This document shows, one piece after another, positions 7,145 to 14,804 of a stretch of 64,000 nt of DNA. How positions within the stretch are numbered: position 1 is the stretch's first letter; the number at the start of each line of letters is the position of its first letter. Position numbers and translations under genes: made by a program. The notes below the pieces were generated by a model. The model had not been told where the DNA came from and ran no database searches. It was given only the letters and a program-made list of their open reading frames with translations. The stretch comes from Streptomyces fumanus (lineage in GTDB: Bacteria > Actinomycetota > Actinomycetes > Streptomycetales > Streptomycetaceae), in the NCBI RefSeq assembly GCF_014655295.1, contig NZ_BNBI01000001.1:806001-870000 (forward strand), read 5' to 3'.

Positions 7145-8815
7145 TCAGTTACCCGATCGGGTGAATCGGCGGGCAAAGGGAGCCAGGCGGGAGCGAACGG
7201 GTGAGGGCAGGCGTTTGACGAATGTGCGGGCCCGGCGGCGGAGACGGGGGGACGTGGCGGTGTGCAGGAGTACGTGGTCCAGGGGTGAGGTGTGGTCCGG
7301 GGGGCCCACGGTGAGGGTCAGGTGGCCGTGCGGGGCGGTCCAGGTGGGCAGGAGCAGGCGGGGCGGGGTGGCGACGCGGGTGGCGGGGAGGAAGGGGCGG
7401 TCGGTGGCCGGGCGGGTGATCCGGGCGCGGCGGCCGATGCCGAGGAGCTGGGCGGAGGCCCAGACGAGATGGGCGCCCGGCGGCAGCTCCGTGCCGTCGG
7501 CGAGGGTGGCGGGGTCGATGACCGTGGTGCCGGAGACGACGACCTGGTGGCGGCCGGCGCCGAGGGGGCGGGTGCGGGGGGTGAGGTCGGCGTCGGGGAA
7601 CCACCACTGGTCGCGGTCGGGGTCCTGGACGAGGAGTTCGCCGTACGCGTAGGCGAGGGGGTGCGGGACCTCCCAATTCTCGGCGCCCTTGATGCCGTCG
7701 AGGAGGTCGGGGTCGAGGAGGAGGCGGCCGTAGCGTTCGTGGAGGGTGAGGGGTTCTCCGTCGGGGCGGAGCAGGGAGGTGGTGGTGGAGACCAGCAGGC
7801 GGCCGTCGTGGCGGCGGAGGTCGTCCAGGGTGACGTGGGTGGTGATCCCGCGGGTGCGGCGGGCCAGTTCGACCAGGGAGTCGAGGCGGCCCTCCTCCAG
7901 GAGCGTGGCGCGCAGCCGGGTGATCGCCGGGAAGCCGTCGCGGACGCCCGGCGGAAAGGCGGTGAGGGCGAGGTCGCGGACGGTCGTGAAGTAGTGCTCC
8001 AGGGTGGAGCCGGTGCGCTGCAGGACGCGGGGTTCGGTGACCGGGCGGAGGAGTTCGACGCGGTAGGAGCGGCGCAGGAGGTGGTCCTGGAGGGGGCCGG
8101 GGTCGGTGCCGGCCTTGATCTCCTCGACCACCGTGCGTAAGTGGCCGTAGTACGTCTCGGGGGAGGTGGCGCGGGAGCTGGTGTTGCCGCCGTCCTCCCG
8201 GCGGTTCCAGAGGTAGCAGGGCGGGCCGGCGAGGATGGAGACGGTCTCGGCGCGGACGTAGGCGCGGGCCATGAAGACCTGGTCCTCCAGGCGGACGCGG
8301 CCCTCGGGGAAGGCGATGCCGTGGGAGAGGAGGAAGTCCCGGCGGAACATCTTGTGCGGGGTCAGGCTCTCGAAGAGGGGCGCGTCGGCGGCGGTGCAGC
8401 GCTCCACGGTGCGTTTGAAGACGTTGCTGGGGCCCGCCATCGTGCCGGCGACCCTGCCGAGGACGATGTCGGAGCGGTTGCGGGCGGCGATGCGGTGGAG
8501 GCGTTCCAGGGCGTCGGGGGCCAGCTCGTCGTCCTGGTCGACGAACTGGACGTACTCGCCGCGGGCCTCGCGGACGCCGACGTTGCGGGGGCGGCCGGGC
8601 CAGCCGGAGTTCTCCTGGTGCAGGACGCGGACCCGGCCGGGGTGGCGGGCGGCGAGGGCGTCGAGGCGGGCGCCGGAGCCGTCGGTGGAGCCGTCGTCGA
8701 CGTAGACGATCTCGTAGGCGTCCTGGCCGATGGTCTGGTGGAGGAGGGAGGGGGCGGACCGTTCGAGGTACGGGCCCGCGTTGTAGACCGGCACCACGAT
8801 GCTGACCTTGATCAC
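7145..8815 (-). CDS. Family 2 glycosyltransferase (cell-wall or teichoic-acid polymer type)
   Basis: The 556-residue enzyme begins at a GTG with a GGGAG site. Residues about 1-110 are a classical GT-A domain: VSIVVPVYNAGPYLERS, VDDGSTDGSG (UDP-sugar binding), then EYVQFVDQDDEL as the metal-binding DxD-type motif. Residues about 150-220 hold acceptor-site elements (LTPHKMFRRDFLLSHGI, RLEDQVFMARAYV). The last 330 residues form a separate mixed region like the C-terminal domains of TarP/TarS-type wall-polymer glycosyltransferases, with a basic tail. It has no membrane helices and is probably a cytoplasmic enzyme decorating a cell-surface polymer. The gene is isolated, and the long upstream gap is full of tandem repeats. 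Confidence 0.85.
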   Translation of the reverse strand: MIKVSIVVPVYNAGPYLERSAPSLLHQTIGQDAYEIVYVDDGSTDGSGARLDALAARHPGRVRVLHQENSGWPGRPRNVGVREARGEYVQFVDQDDELAPDALERLHRIAARNRSDIVLGRVAGTMAGPSNVFKRTVERCTAADAPLFESLTPHKMFRRDFLLSHGIAFPEGRVRLEDQVFMARAYVRAETVSILAGPPCYLWNRREDGGNTSSRATSPETYYGHLRTVVEEIKAGTDPGPLQDHLLRRSYRVELLRPVTEPRVLQRTGSTLEHYFTTVRDLALTAFPPGVRDGFPAITRLRATLLEEGRLDSLVELARRTRGITTHVTLDDLRRHDGRLLVSTTTSLLRPDGEPLTLHERYGRLLLDPDLLDGIKGAENWEVPHPLAYAYGELLVQDPDRDQWWFPDADLTPRTRPLGAGRHQVVVSGTTVIDPATLADGTELPPGAHLVWASAQLLGIGRRARITRPATDRPFLPATRVATPPRLLLPTWTAPHGHLTLTVGPPDHTSPLDHVLLHTATSPRLRRRARTFVKRLPSPVRSRLAPFARRFTRSGN

Positions 8816-8863
8816 TTACCGCTCCCTTGTGTCGCGGGATGTGTGTCGGGTGGTGTGGGTTCT

Positions 8864-8934
8864 TGCGGGGGTGTGCGTCAGGTGGTCGTGCGGGGGTGTG
8901 CGTCCGGTGGTCGTGCGGGGTGCTGCGTCCGGTG
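8864..8934. repeat. 25-bp tandem repeat, 2.8 copies, upstream of the glycosyltransferase
   Basis: Copies at 8864-8888 and 8889-8913 are identical except for one base; each begins TGCGGGGGTGTGCGTC and ends GGTGGTCG. A degenerate third copy occupies 8914-8934. The array ends 49 bases upstream of the glycosyltransferase start codon, inside its likely leader or promoter. Confidence 0.8.
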
Positions 8935-8942
8935 CCGGGGGC

Positions 8943-8972
8943 GGCCGGGCCGGCCGGGCCGGCCGGGCCGGC
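8943..8972. repeat. GGCCGGGCC tandem microsatellite, 3.3 copies
   Basis: Three perfect copies of the 9-base unit GGCCGGGCC run head-to-tail from 8943 to 8969, followed by GGC. It continues the repeat-rich character of this intergenic region and is a likely site of slippage. Confidence 0.85.
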
Positions 8973-9380
8973 TGGCGTCGCCCGGCGTCTTCCGGTGCCG
9001 GCCGGGGTCGGCCCGCGTCGCCCGGCGTCGTCCGCGCGGTCCGGGAAGCCCCGGTGACGTCCCGGCGACCTCCTGGTGTCTTCCGGTGTTCCAGCATCGC
9101 CGGGGAGCGGTGGCTGCCGCCAGACGGTCGTCGGCCGTCCGGCGGTCCGCGGTGGCCGGTCGGTGTGGGGTGACGGCGGGTGATGCAGTGGGGGTGTCTC
9201 CACGGCTTGCGTCGAGCGGATAACGCGACGGTCCGGCCTGTCCCGGAGCTCGCGGCCGATGTCATCTCGGTGAACCGATCGCGCGCGGGGGCCGTTGCAT
9301 GACCGGGTGTCCTTGAGGAGCGGCATCCGGAGGCGGCGGTCATGGCCGCGCTTCCACGGGCAGCAACGGAAAGGACGGTC

Positions 9381-9776
9381 ATGAAGCTGACGACCAAGAC
9401 CGCGGTGGTGGCGGCGGCCATCGCCTCCACCGCCGTACTGGCGGTTCCGGGAACCGCGTCGGCCGACCCCAAGGACGGGATCGTGAGCGCCTGTCAGGAG
9501 GGGAAGATCTGCCTCTTCGACGGCCACAACTACACCGGGGACATGCTGCAGCTCGATCCGCTGACCAGTCCGCCGGTCAGCTTCCCCTTCGTCGGCTGGG
9601 ATTGGAACGACCGGGCCAGCTCGGTGTGGAACCGAAGCCGCTGGGATGCCTGCATCTACACCGACGCCGACTTCAACGGCCGCTACTACTTGATCCCGCC
9701 GGGCGCGACGCAGGAACTGTTGTTCCTTTACGACAACGCGGTGAGCTCCGTCGCGGTCGCGCAGTGCGGAGGCTGA
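9381..9776 (+). CDS. Secreted peptidase inhibitor family I36-type protein
   Basis: The 131-residue precursor starts at ATG 9381 with an AAGGA site. The first 28 or so residues are a signal peptide (KLTTKTAVVAAAIASTAVLA, cleavage after TASA). The mature domain shows CQEGKICLFDGHNYTGDM, then FPFVGWDWNDRASSVWNRSR and ACIYTDADFNGRYYLIPPGA, the crystallin-like Greek-key pattern of the I36 (Streptomyces metalloproteinase inhibitor) family, with cysteines that can form disulfides. It is probably an extracellular protease inhibitor; inhibition itself is inferred from the family. A strong 22-bp hairpin follows directly. Confidence 0.85.
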   Translation: MKLTTKTAVVAAAIASTAVLAVPGTASADPKDGIVSACQEGKICLFDGHNYTGDMLQLDPLTSPPVSFPFVGWDWNDRASSVWNRSRWDACIYTDADFNGRYYLIPPGATQELLFLYDNAVSSVAVAQCGG

Positions 9777-9784
9777 ACTGACTG

Positions 9785-9846
9785 CCGCGACCCACGGCGG
9801 CCCCCCGTCACCCGGCCGGGTGGTGGGGGGCCGCCGTGGGTCGCGG
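9785..9846. terminator. Bidirectional 22-bp hairpin terminator
   Basis: Arms at 9785-9806 and 9825-9846 are perfectly complementary over 22 bp. The 18-base loop itself contains the palindrome CACCCGGCCGGGTG. It lies between two convergent genes (I36 inhibitor and DUF2267) and has no T-run, as is common for Streptomyces terminators. Confidence 0.85.
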
Positions 9847-9859
9847 CGGGCTGCGTCGG

Positions 9860-10315
9860 TCAGTTCGCCGGGCTCAGGTCCGCGCGGCCGAACAGCAGGG
9901 CGTAGCCCGGCGGGAGCTGGGCGAGGATGCGGGTGACCAGGTCGTCGCCGACCAGGCCGGGCAGGACGCTGAGGACGGAGCTGACGTCCCAGCGGGCCGT
10001 CGCCGGGGTCGCGCCCGGGACGCGGGCCGCGACCGAGTCGACGAACTCGGCGGCGGTCAGCGGGCGGGTGGCCGGGATCTGCGAGGCGACCACGGTGGCC
10101 GCCTCCTCGGGCAGTGACTGGGCGAGGTCGACGCGCTCGTCGCCGACGACGTGGCCGCCGAGGGCGGAGAGGACGATGCGGGTGACACGTTCCGCCTCCG
10201 CCCGGGTGGGGTAGCGGCCGGCTTCCCGCACCTCCTCGATCAGGTCGGTCCAGGTCCGTCCGGGCCCGTCCGCGAGCGGCGCCGTCGTCGTGCCCGGCAT
10301 CGTCGTCACGGTCAT
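9860..10315 (-). CDS. DUF2267 domain protein
   Basis: The 151-residue protein begins at an ATG preceded by GGAGGAGG. Two DUF2267 half-repeats are visible: WTDLIEEVREAGRYPTRAEA with VLSALGGHVVGDERVDLAQS and LPEEAATVVASQIP, then FVDSVAARVPGATPATARWD with GLVGDDLVTRILAQLPPGYA. The last motif (LPPGYALLFG) is typical of the family end. DUF2267 proteins in actinomycetes usually accompany stress genes, and here the gene lies just downstream of hsp20 on the same strand, separated by a terminator hairpin. Biochemical function is unknown. Confidence 0.85.
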   Translation of the reverse strand: MTVTTMPGTTTAPLADGPGRTWTDLIEEVREAGRYPTRAEAERVTRIVLSALGGHVVGDERVDLAQSLPEEAATVVASQIPATRPLTAAEFVDSVAARVPGATPATARWDVSSVLSVLPGLVGDDLVTRILAQLPPGYALLFGRADLSPAN

Positions 10316-10358
10316 CTGCGGTGTCCTCCTCCGGTTCCGGTGGGGCTGGGGATCGAGA

Positions 10359-10401
10359 AGCGTCCCGCAGGCGGGCGGTTGGGCCGGGCCTGCGGGACGC
10401 T
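10359..10401 (-). terminator. Terminator hairpin after hsp20
   Basis: Arms 10359-10372 and 10388-10401 are complementary over 14 bp (AGCGTCCCGCAGGC against its reverse complement). It lies 18 bases after the hsp20 stop codon and before the DUF2267 gene. Confidence 0.75.
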
Positions 10402-10418
10402 CCTGCGAACGGGGGCGG

Positions 10419-10844
10419 TCAGCTACGGATCTGCTTGCGGTCGCTGCCGCCGGTGATCTGGATACGGCGCGGCTTGGCCTGCTCGGCGACCGGGATGCGC
10501 AGGGTCAGGACGCCGGCGTCGTACGAGGCGTCGATGCGGTCCGTGTCGAGCGTCTCGCCGAGGAACAACTGGCGGGTGAAGGTGCCGGTGGGCCGCTCGG
10601 CGACGACCGTCTCCGCGCCCTCGGGGGCGGGGGAGGTGCGCTCGGCGCGGACGTTCAGGACGTTGCGCTCGACGTCCAGCTCGATGGACTCGGGGTCGAT
10701 GCCGGGCAGGTCGAAGTGGACGATGAAGTCGTCTCCGGCGCGGTAGGCGTCCATCGGCATGGCGGACGGGCGCGTGGTGGACCCGAGGACCTGCTGGGCG
10801 AGTCGGTCGAATTCACGGAAGGGGTCCGTGCGCATGAGCATCAC
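10419..10844 (-). CDS. Hsp20/alpha-crystallin small heat-shock protein
   Basis: The 141-residue protein has the alpha-crystallin domain from about residue 32 to 130: [31 protein letters not shown], then [16 protein letters not shown] with the family's GVLTLxIP motif and a short polar tail. It is a holdase chaperone that binds unfolding proteins without ATP. Translation may start at GTG 10844 or ATG 10841; AAAGGAG lies 6-9 bases upstream of these. A near-consensus promoter and a HAIR-like inverted repeat lie just upstream, pointing to heat-shock repression by HspR-type regulation. The length matches Streptomyces Hsp18-type proteins. Confidence 0.92.
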   Translation of the reverse strand: MMLMRTDPFREFDRLAQQVLGSTTRPSAMPMDAYRAGDDFIVHFDLPGIDPESIELDVERNVLNVRAERTSPAPEGAETVVAERPTGTFTRQLFLGETLDTDRIDASYDAGVLTLRIPVAEQAKPRRIQITGGSDRKQIRS

Positions 10845-10895
10845 AGGTCACTCCTTTCCTTCGGCGCTGGGTGCGATGCCCGTGGTGCCTCTTCT

Positions 10896-10924
10896 TATAT
10901 AGCTCCGGAGAGGAAACTTGACAA
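10896..10924 (-). promoter_or_regulatory. Promoter of hsp20 (sigma-70 type)
   Basis: Read on the minus strand there is TTGTCA at 10924-10919, a 17-base spacer, and TATATA at 10901-10896. This is close to the TTGACA/TATAAT consensus and unusually AT-rich for this genome. It would give a leader of about 45 bases before hsp20. Confidence 0.75.
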
Positions 10925-10937
10925 GCCTCGACTCAGG
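10917..10937. promoter_or_regulatory. HAIR-like operator overlapping the hsp20 -35 region
   Basis: CTTGACA, then 7 bases, then ACTCAGG matches the HspR operator consensus CTTGAGT-N7-ACTCAAG at 11 of 14 arm positions with the exact spacing. It overlaps the -35 element, a position suited to repression. Confidence 0.55.
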
Positions 10938-11027
10938 TGCCGGTGGAAGGGCAGGTGGGGGCGGGGTCTAGCCTCGGTCGTGGAAGGTGGAGCGCGCGTG
11001 TCGAGGCGCATCCGTGAGGAGGCAGTG

Positions 11028-11330
11028 ATGGCGAAGGTTCCCAGCGCGGTGGTCGCGGCGGGCGGGCTCGTCGGCGGGTACGGAGTGGCCCGCTGGACGC
11101 GTAAGCGGCAGCTCGGCGGGGCGGTGCTGGCCGTCGCGGGGGCCGCGGCGGCGCGGCAGTGGCGCCGGCAGGCGGGCGGGCCGGCGGCGGGGGCGCTGAG
11201 CGCGGCGTATGTGGCGGCGTTCGCGGGGTCGCATCCGCTGGCCAAGAAGGTGGGCGCCTGGCCCGCCGTCTTCGGCGTCGCGGGCGCGGTCGCCCTGGCG
11301 TCCTGGGCGGTCGCGGACCGGCGGGGCTGA
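11028..11330 (+). CDS. Small hydrophobic membrane protein, unknown function
   Basis: The 100-residue protein starts at ATG 11028 after GAGGAGG. It has three hydrophobic stretches (AVVAAGGLVGGYGVA, GGAVLAVAGAAAARQ, WPAVFGVAGAVALASWAVAD) separated by basic segments (RWTRKRQ, RQWRRQ) and ends in DRRG. This suggests a small integral membrane protein. I do not recognise a named family. It is divergent from hsp20, and the 183-bp gap contains the hsp20 promoter. Confidence 0.7.
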   Translation: MAKVPSAVVAAGGLVGGYGVARWTRKRQLGGAVLAVAGAAAARQWRRQAGGPAAGALSAAYVAAFAGSHPLAKKVGAWPAVFGVAGAVALASWAVADRRG

Positions 11331-11335
11331 GGGAC

Positions 11336-11355
11336 GGGGCGGGGCGGGGCGGGGC
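11336..11355. repeat. Pentanucleotide repeat (GGGGC)4
   Basis: Four perfect GGGGC units follow the stop codon of the small membrane protein gene. The run could form a G-quadruplex on the plus strand. Confidence 0.8.
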
Positions 11356-11447
11356 AGACCGGGGTCCCCTCGCACGGGGCCCTGCCGGCGGACCCGGGGC
11401 CCGACGCCCTCGGTCACACCGGCGCCGTCCCCCCGCCCCGAGTCGGA

Positions 11448-12968
11448 TCACACGGACGCCGTCCCCGTACCCGCCGTGCCCGCCGTCCCAGTACCCGCCG
11501 GACGCGCCGCCGACAGCGGCTCGGCGATGTCCTCCAGCGAACGCTGCTCCGCCCGGACCGCGAGGAACGCGGCGACCAGGCCGGCCGCGCACATCAGGCC
11601 CGCGCCGATCTGGAAGGCCAGCACCGTGTCGCCGACGACGCCGGACTCGGTGAGGTCGGCGAAGAGGAGCGGGCCGCTGATGCCGCCGGCGGCGGTGCCG
11701 AGGGCGTAGAAGAAGGCGATGGCCATCGCGCGGGTCTCCATGGGGAAGATCTCGGAGACCGTGAGGTACGCGCTGGAGGCGCCCGCGGAGGCGAAGAACA
11801 GCACCACGCACCAGCACGCCGTCATCGTCGTGGCCGTCAGCGAGCCGCGGTCGAACAGCCAGGCCGTGCCGAACAGCAGCAGGCCCGACAGCAGATAGGT
11901 CGACGAGATCATGATGCGGCGGCCGACGGTGTCGAAGAGCTTGCCGAGGAGCAGCGGGCCGAGGAAGTTGCCCGCGGCGATGACGGCGAAGTAATAGCCG
12001 GTGTGGCCGGTGGGGACGTCGAAGAAGGTGATGAGGATGGTGCCGAAGCCGAAGGTGATGGCGTTGTAGAGGAACGCCTGGCCGATGAAGAGGGAGAGGC
12101 CGAGGACCGCGCGGCGGGGGTACTTGCCGAAGACGGTCTTGGCGATCAGGCCGAAGCCGATGCTCTTGCGCTGGTGGATGGTGATCTCACCGGCGGGCTC
12201 CGGCAGCTTCGCGCCCTTCTCCTGCTCGATCTCCCGTTCGACCCCCTTGACCAGGGTCTCGGCCTCGTCGCCGTATCCGTGGATGAACTGCCAGCGCGGG
12301 CTCTCCGGGACGTGCCGCCGGACCAGCAGGATGACCAGGCCGAGGACCACGCCGAGGGCGAAGCTGAGCCGCCAGCCGAGGTTCTTGGGGAAGATGTCGG
12401 TGTTCAGCATCACGATGGACAGCAGGGAGCCGCCGATCGCGCCGAGCCAGTAGCTGCCGTTGATGATGAGGTCGACCCGGCCGCGGTACTTGGACGGGAT
12501 CAGCTCGTCGATGGCGGAGTTGATGGCCGCGTACTCGCCGCCGATGCCGAAGCCGGTCAGGAAGCGGAAGAGGAAGAACCACCAGGACTCGAAGGACAGG
12601 GCGGTCAGCGCGGTCGCCGCCAGATAGACCACCAGGGTCGCCATGAACAGCTTCTTGCGGCCGTAGCGGTCGGTCAGCCAGCCGAAGAACAGGGCGCCGG
12701 CGCAGGCCCCCGCCACATAGAGGGCGGCGGCGAGGCCGGTGATCTGGGCGGCGCTGATGTCCAGGCCGCTGCCGCTCTCGGCGATGCGGCCGGCCACGTT
12801 GCCGACGATGGTGACTTCGAGGCCGTCGAGGATCCAGACGGTGCCGAGGCCGATCACGATCATCCAGTGCCAGCGGGACCAGGGCAGCCGGTCCAGACGG
12901 GCCGGCACGGCGGTGGTGACGGTCCCCGTGGAGGCGGGCACCGAGGCCGGCGACGATTCTGCTGTCAT
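11448..12968 (-). CDS. MFS transporter (sugar-porter-like, 12 TM)
   Basis: The 506-residue protein has a polar N-terminus of about 30 residues and then twelve predicted helices. MFS signatures are clear: the loop 2-3 motif GWLTDRYGRKK, RFLTGFGIGGEYAAINSAID, the PESPRW motif after helix 6, and a second-half DTVGRR loop. These are features of the sugar-porter/metabolite:H+ symporter branch. TVWILDGLEVTIVG in helix 1 resembles members that carry aromatic acids or other carboxylates, so the substrate is open. The C-terminus ends in a Thr/Gly/Ala repeat. An ATG with GGGAG lies 20 bases downstream of a striking 11-bp tandem array, which suggests specific regulation. Confidence 0.85.
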   Translation of the reverse strand: MTAESSPASVPASTGTVTTAVPARLDRLPWSRWHWMIVIGLGTVWILDGLEVTIVGNVAGRIAESGSGLDISAAQITGLAAALYVAGACAGALFFGWLTDRYGRKKLFMATLVVYLAATALTALSFESWWFFLFRFLTGFGIGGEYAAINSAIDELIPSKYRGRVDLIINGSYWLGAIGGSLLSIVMLNTDIFPKNLGWRLSFALGVVLGLVILLVRRHVPESPRWQFIHGYGDEAETLVKGVEREIEQEKGAKLPEPAGEITIHQRKSIGFGLIAKTVFGKYPRRAVLGLSLFIGQAFLYNAITFGFGTILITFFDVPTGHTGYYFAVIAAGNFLGPLLLGKLFDTVGRRIMISSTYLLSGLLLFGTAWLFDRGSLTATTMTACWCVVLFFASAGASSAYLTVSEIFPMETRAMAIAFFYALGTAAGGISGPLLFADLTESGVVGDTVLAFQIGAGLMCAAGLVAAFLAVRAEQRSLEDIAEPLSAARPAGTGTAGTAGTGTASV

Positions 12969-12987
12969 GGGCTCCCTCTCCGTCGAG

Positions 12988-13060
12988 CGAACGCCGGGCG
13001 GACGCCGATCGGACGCGGATCGGACGTCGATCGAACGCCGATCGGACGTGATCGGACGCC
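12988..13060. repeat. 11-bp tandem repeat (6.6 copies) upstream of the MFS gene
   Basis: Units start at 12988, 12999, 13010, 13021, 13032, 13043 (10 bases) and 13053 (partial). The consensus is CGGACGCCGAT, and junctions create CCGATCGG or CGATCG palindromes. The period equals about one helical turn, so copies face the same side of the DNA. The array ends 20 bases before the MFS start codon. Confidence 0.9.
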
Positions 13061-13098
13061 TCCCTTGTGCCCTCGACCGGGGACCTCACGCCGGGAGG

Positions 13099-14619
13099 CT
13101 ACGCACCCAGGATGCGGGAGACCGTGTAGATCAGCAGCCCGGCGAGGGAGCCGACCACCGTGCCGTTGATGCGGATGAACTGGAGATCGCGGCCGATGTT
13201 GGCCTCGATCTTCTTGGTGGTGTGCTCGGCGTCCCACCCGGCGACGGTGTCGGTGATCAGGGAGGTGATCTCGCGCCGGTAGGTGGTCACGACGTAGACG
13301 GCGGCGCCCTCGACCCAGTGGTCGACCTTGTTCTGGACCTTGGTGTCGGAGGCCATCCGGGCGCCCAGGGAGAGCAGGGAGGCGCGGACCCTCAGCCGCA
13401 GTTCGCTGCGCTCGTCCTCGGCCGCGGAAACGATCATGGATCGTACGGCCGTCCAGGCGGACGCGATCAGGTCCTGGACCTCGCCGCGGCCCAGGACCTC
13501 GGTCTTCAGCCGCTCGACCCGGGCGCGGGTGTCGGTGTCGGACTGGAGGTCGGAGGCGAAGTCGGCGAGGAAGCGGTCGAGGGCGCCGCGGGCGGGGTGG
13601 GCGGGCATGTCGCGCATCTCGGTGACGAAGCGCAGCAGCTCCTTGTAGACGCGCTCGCCGACCCGTTTGTCGACGAACCGGGGCGTCCAGCCGGGCGCCC
13701 CGCCCTGCACGGCGTCCATCACGGAGTCGCCGTGGGTGACCAGCCAGTCGTGGGCGCGGGTGACGACCAGGTCGACGGCCCTGCGGTGGCCGCCGTCGGC
13801 GACGACCTTCTCCAGCATCTTGCCGACGCCGGGGCCGATCTCCTGGGCGTCGGCCCGCCGGGTGATGGCCTCGCCGACCACCGCCTGGACGTCGGAGTCC
13901 CGCAGCACGGTCAGGGCGCCGCGCAGCGCGGCGGACAGCTCGGCGGTGACCCGGTCGGCGTGGTCGGGGACGGCGAGCCAGGCGCCGAGCCGGGAGCCGA
14001 TGCCGACGGCGCGCAGCCGCTGGCGTACCACGTCCTCGGAGAGGAAGTTCTCGCCGACGAACTCGCCGAGGGAGACGCCGAGCTGGTCCTTCTTCTTGGG
14101 GATGATCGCGGTGTGCGGGATGGGCAGGCCGAGGGGGTGGCGGAAGAGGGCGGTGACGGCGAACCAGTCGGCGAGCGCGCCGACCATGCCGGCCTCGGCG
14201 GCGGCGGAGACATAGCCCGCCCAGGCGCCGGCGCCCCGGTGGGCGGCCCACTCGGCGAGGGCGTACACCAGGGCGACGAAGAGCAGCAGCCCGGTCGCGG
14301 TGAGCTTCATCCGGCGCACCCCGCGCCGCTTCTCCTCGTCCGCGGGGCTGAACGCCGTCATCGCCCGGTTCACGGGGGCGGCGGGGCGGGCGGCCCGCCC
14401 GGCGGGGCCGTCCGCCGTATCACCCGCCGGGCCGCCCGCGGCGGGTTCCGTACGTCCCTCGCCGCCCAGGTCAGCTCCCTTGCCGACGCCGGCCGCAGCC
14501 GCGGCCCCGGCCCCGGCCCCGGCCGCACCATCGCCGCCCGCCGTGCCGCCCCTCCCCGGCTCCGTCTCGCCGTCGCGTTCGCCGTTCGTCCGTTCGTTCG
14601 TCCGTTCCATCCGCTCCAC
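13099..14619 (-). CDS. DUF445 family membrane-associated protein
   Basis: The 506-residue protein has a long low-complexity N-terminus (about 100 residues rich in Gly, Ala and Glu) not found in typical members. It is followed by a membrane segment (TATGLLLFVALVYALAEWAA) and the DUF445 core: MVGALADWFAVTALFRHPLG, IPHTAIIPKKKDQLG and FVGENFLSED. A final hydrophobic stretch follows VGSLAGLLIYTVSRI. The ADWFAVTALFRxPLG motif is diagnostic. The function of the family is unknown; it resembles YheB/YjiN-type envelope proteins. The start is uncertain: GTG 14619 is used, but internal Met codons further in would remove the odd N-terminus. Confidence 0.85.
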   Translation of the reverse strand: MERMERTNERTNGERDGETEPGRGGTAGGDGAAGAGAGAAAAAGVGKGADLGGEGRTEPAAGGPAGDTADGPAGRAARPAAPVNRAMTAFSPADEEKRRGVRRMKLTATGLLLFVALVYALAEWAAHRGAGAWAGYVSAAAEAGMVGALADWFAVTALFRHPLGLPIPHTAIIPKKKDQLGVSLGEFVGENFLSEDVVRQRLRAVGIGSRLGAWLAVPDHADRVTAELSAALRGALTVLRDSDVQAVVGEAITRRADAQEIGPGVGKMLEKVVADGGHRRAVDLVVTRAHDWLVTHGDSVMDAVQGGAPGWTPRFVDKRVGERVYKELLRFVTEMRDMPAHPARGALDRFLADFASDLQSDTDTRARVERLKTEVLGRGEVQDLIASAWTAVRSMIVSAAEDERSELRLRVRASLLSLGARMASDTKVQNKVDHWVEGAAVYVVTTYRREITSLITDTVAGWDAEHTTKKIEANIGRDLQFIRINGTVVGSLAGLLIYTVSRILGA

Positions 14620-14804
14620 CCGTTCGGTGATCCCTCACACATTGTCCCTTCCCGGCCGGCTCCCGGAACGGATCACGCGTTCCCGGCGTCTGTCCGGACG
14701 GGGTGACGCGGCGGGGGTCCCGCGCGCGCCTCCGGGCCCATGGCGCATCATGGGCTCATCGGACCGGAGCCCGGGCTCCCCTCTTCCGAGGAGAACAGCA
14801 CCAC

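Larger units (their letters stand above)
8816..9380. other. 565-bp intergenic region, repeat-rich, no gene recognised
   Basis: No convincing coding sequence lies here. Besides the tandem arrays listed separately, two near-identical 19-base copies of a CGTCGCCCGGCGTC core occur at about 8976 and 9014. The region separates the minus-strand glycosyltransferase from the plus-strand I36 inhibitor, so both promoters should lie within it, but no clear -10/-35 pair stands out. Confidence 0.5.

Noticed and set aside
12988..13060. CRISPR array
   Set aside because: The unit is only 11 bases with no spacers; it is a pure tandem repeat.
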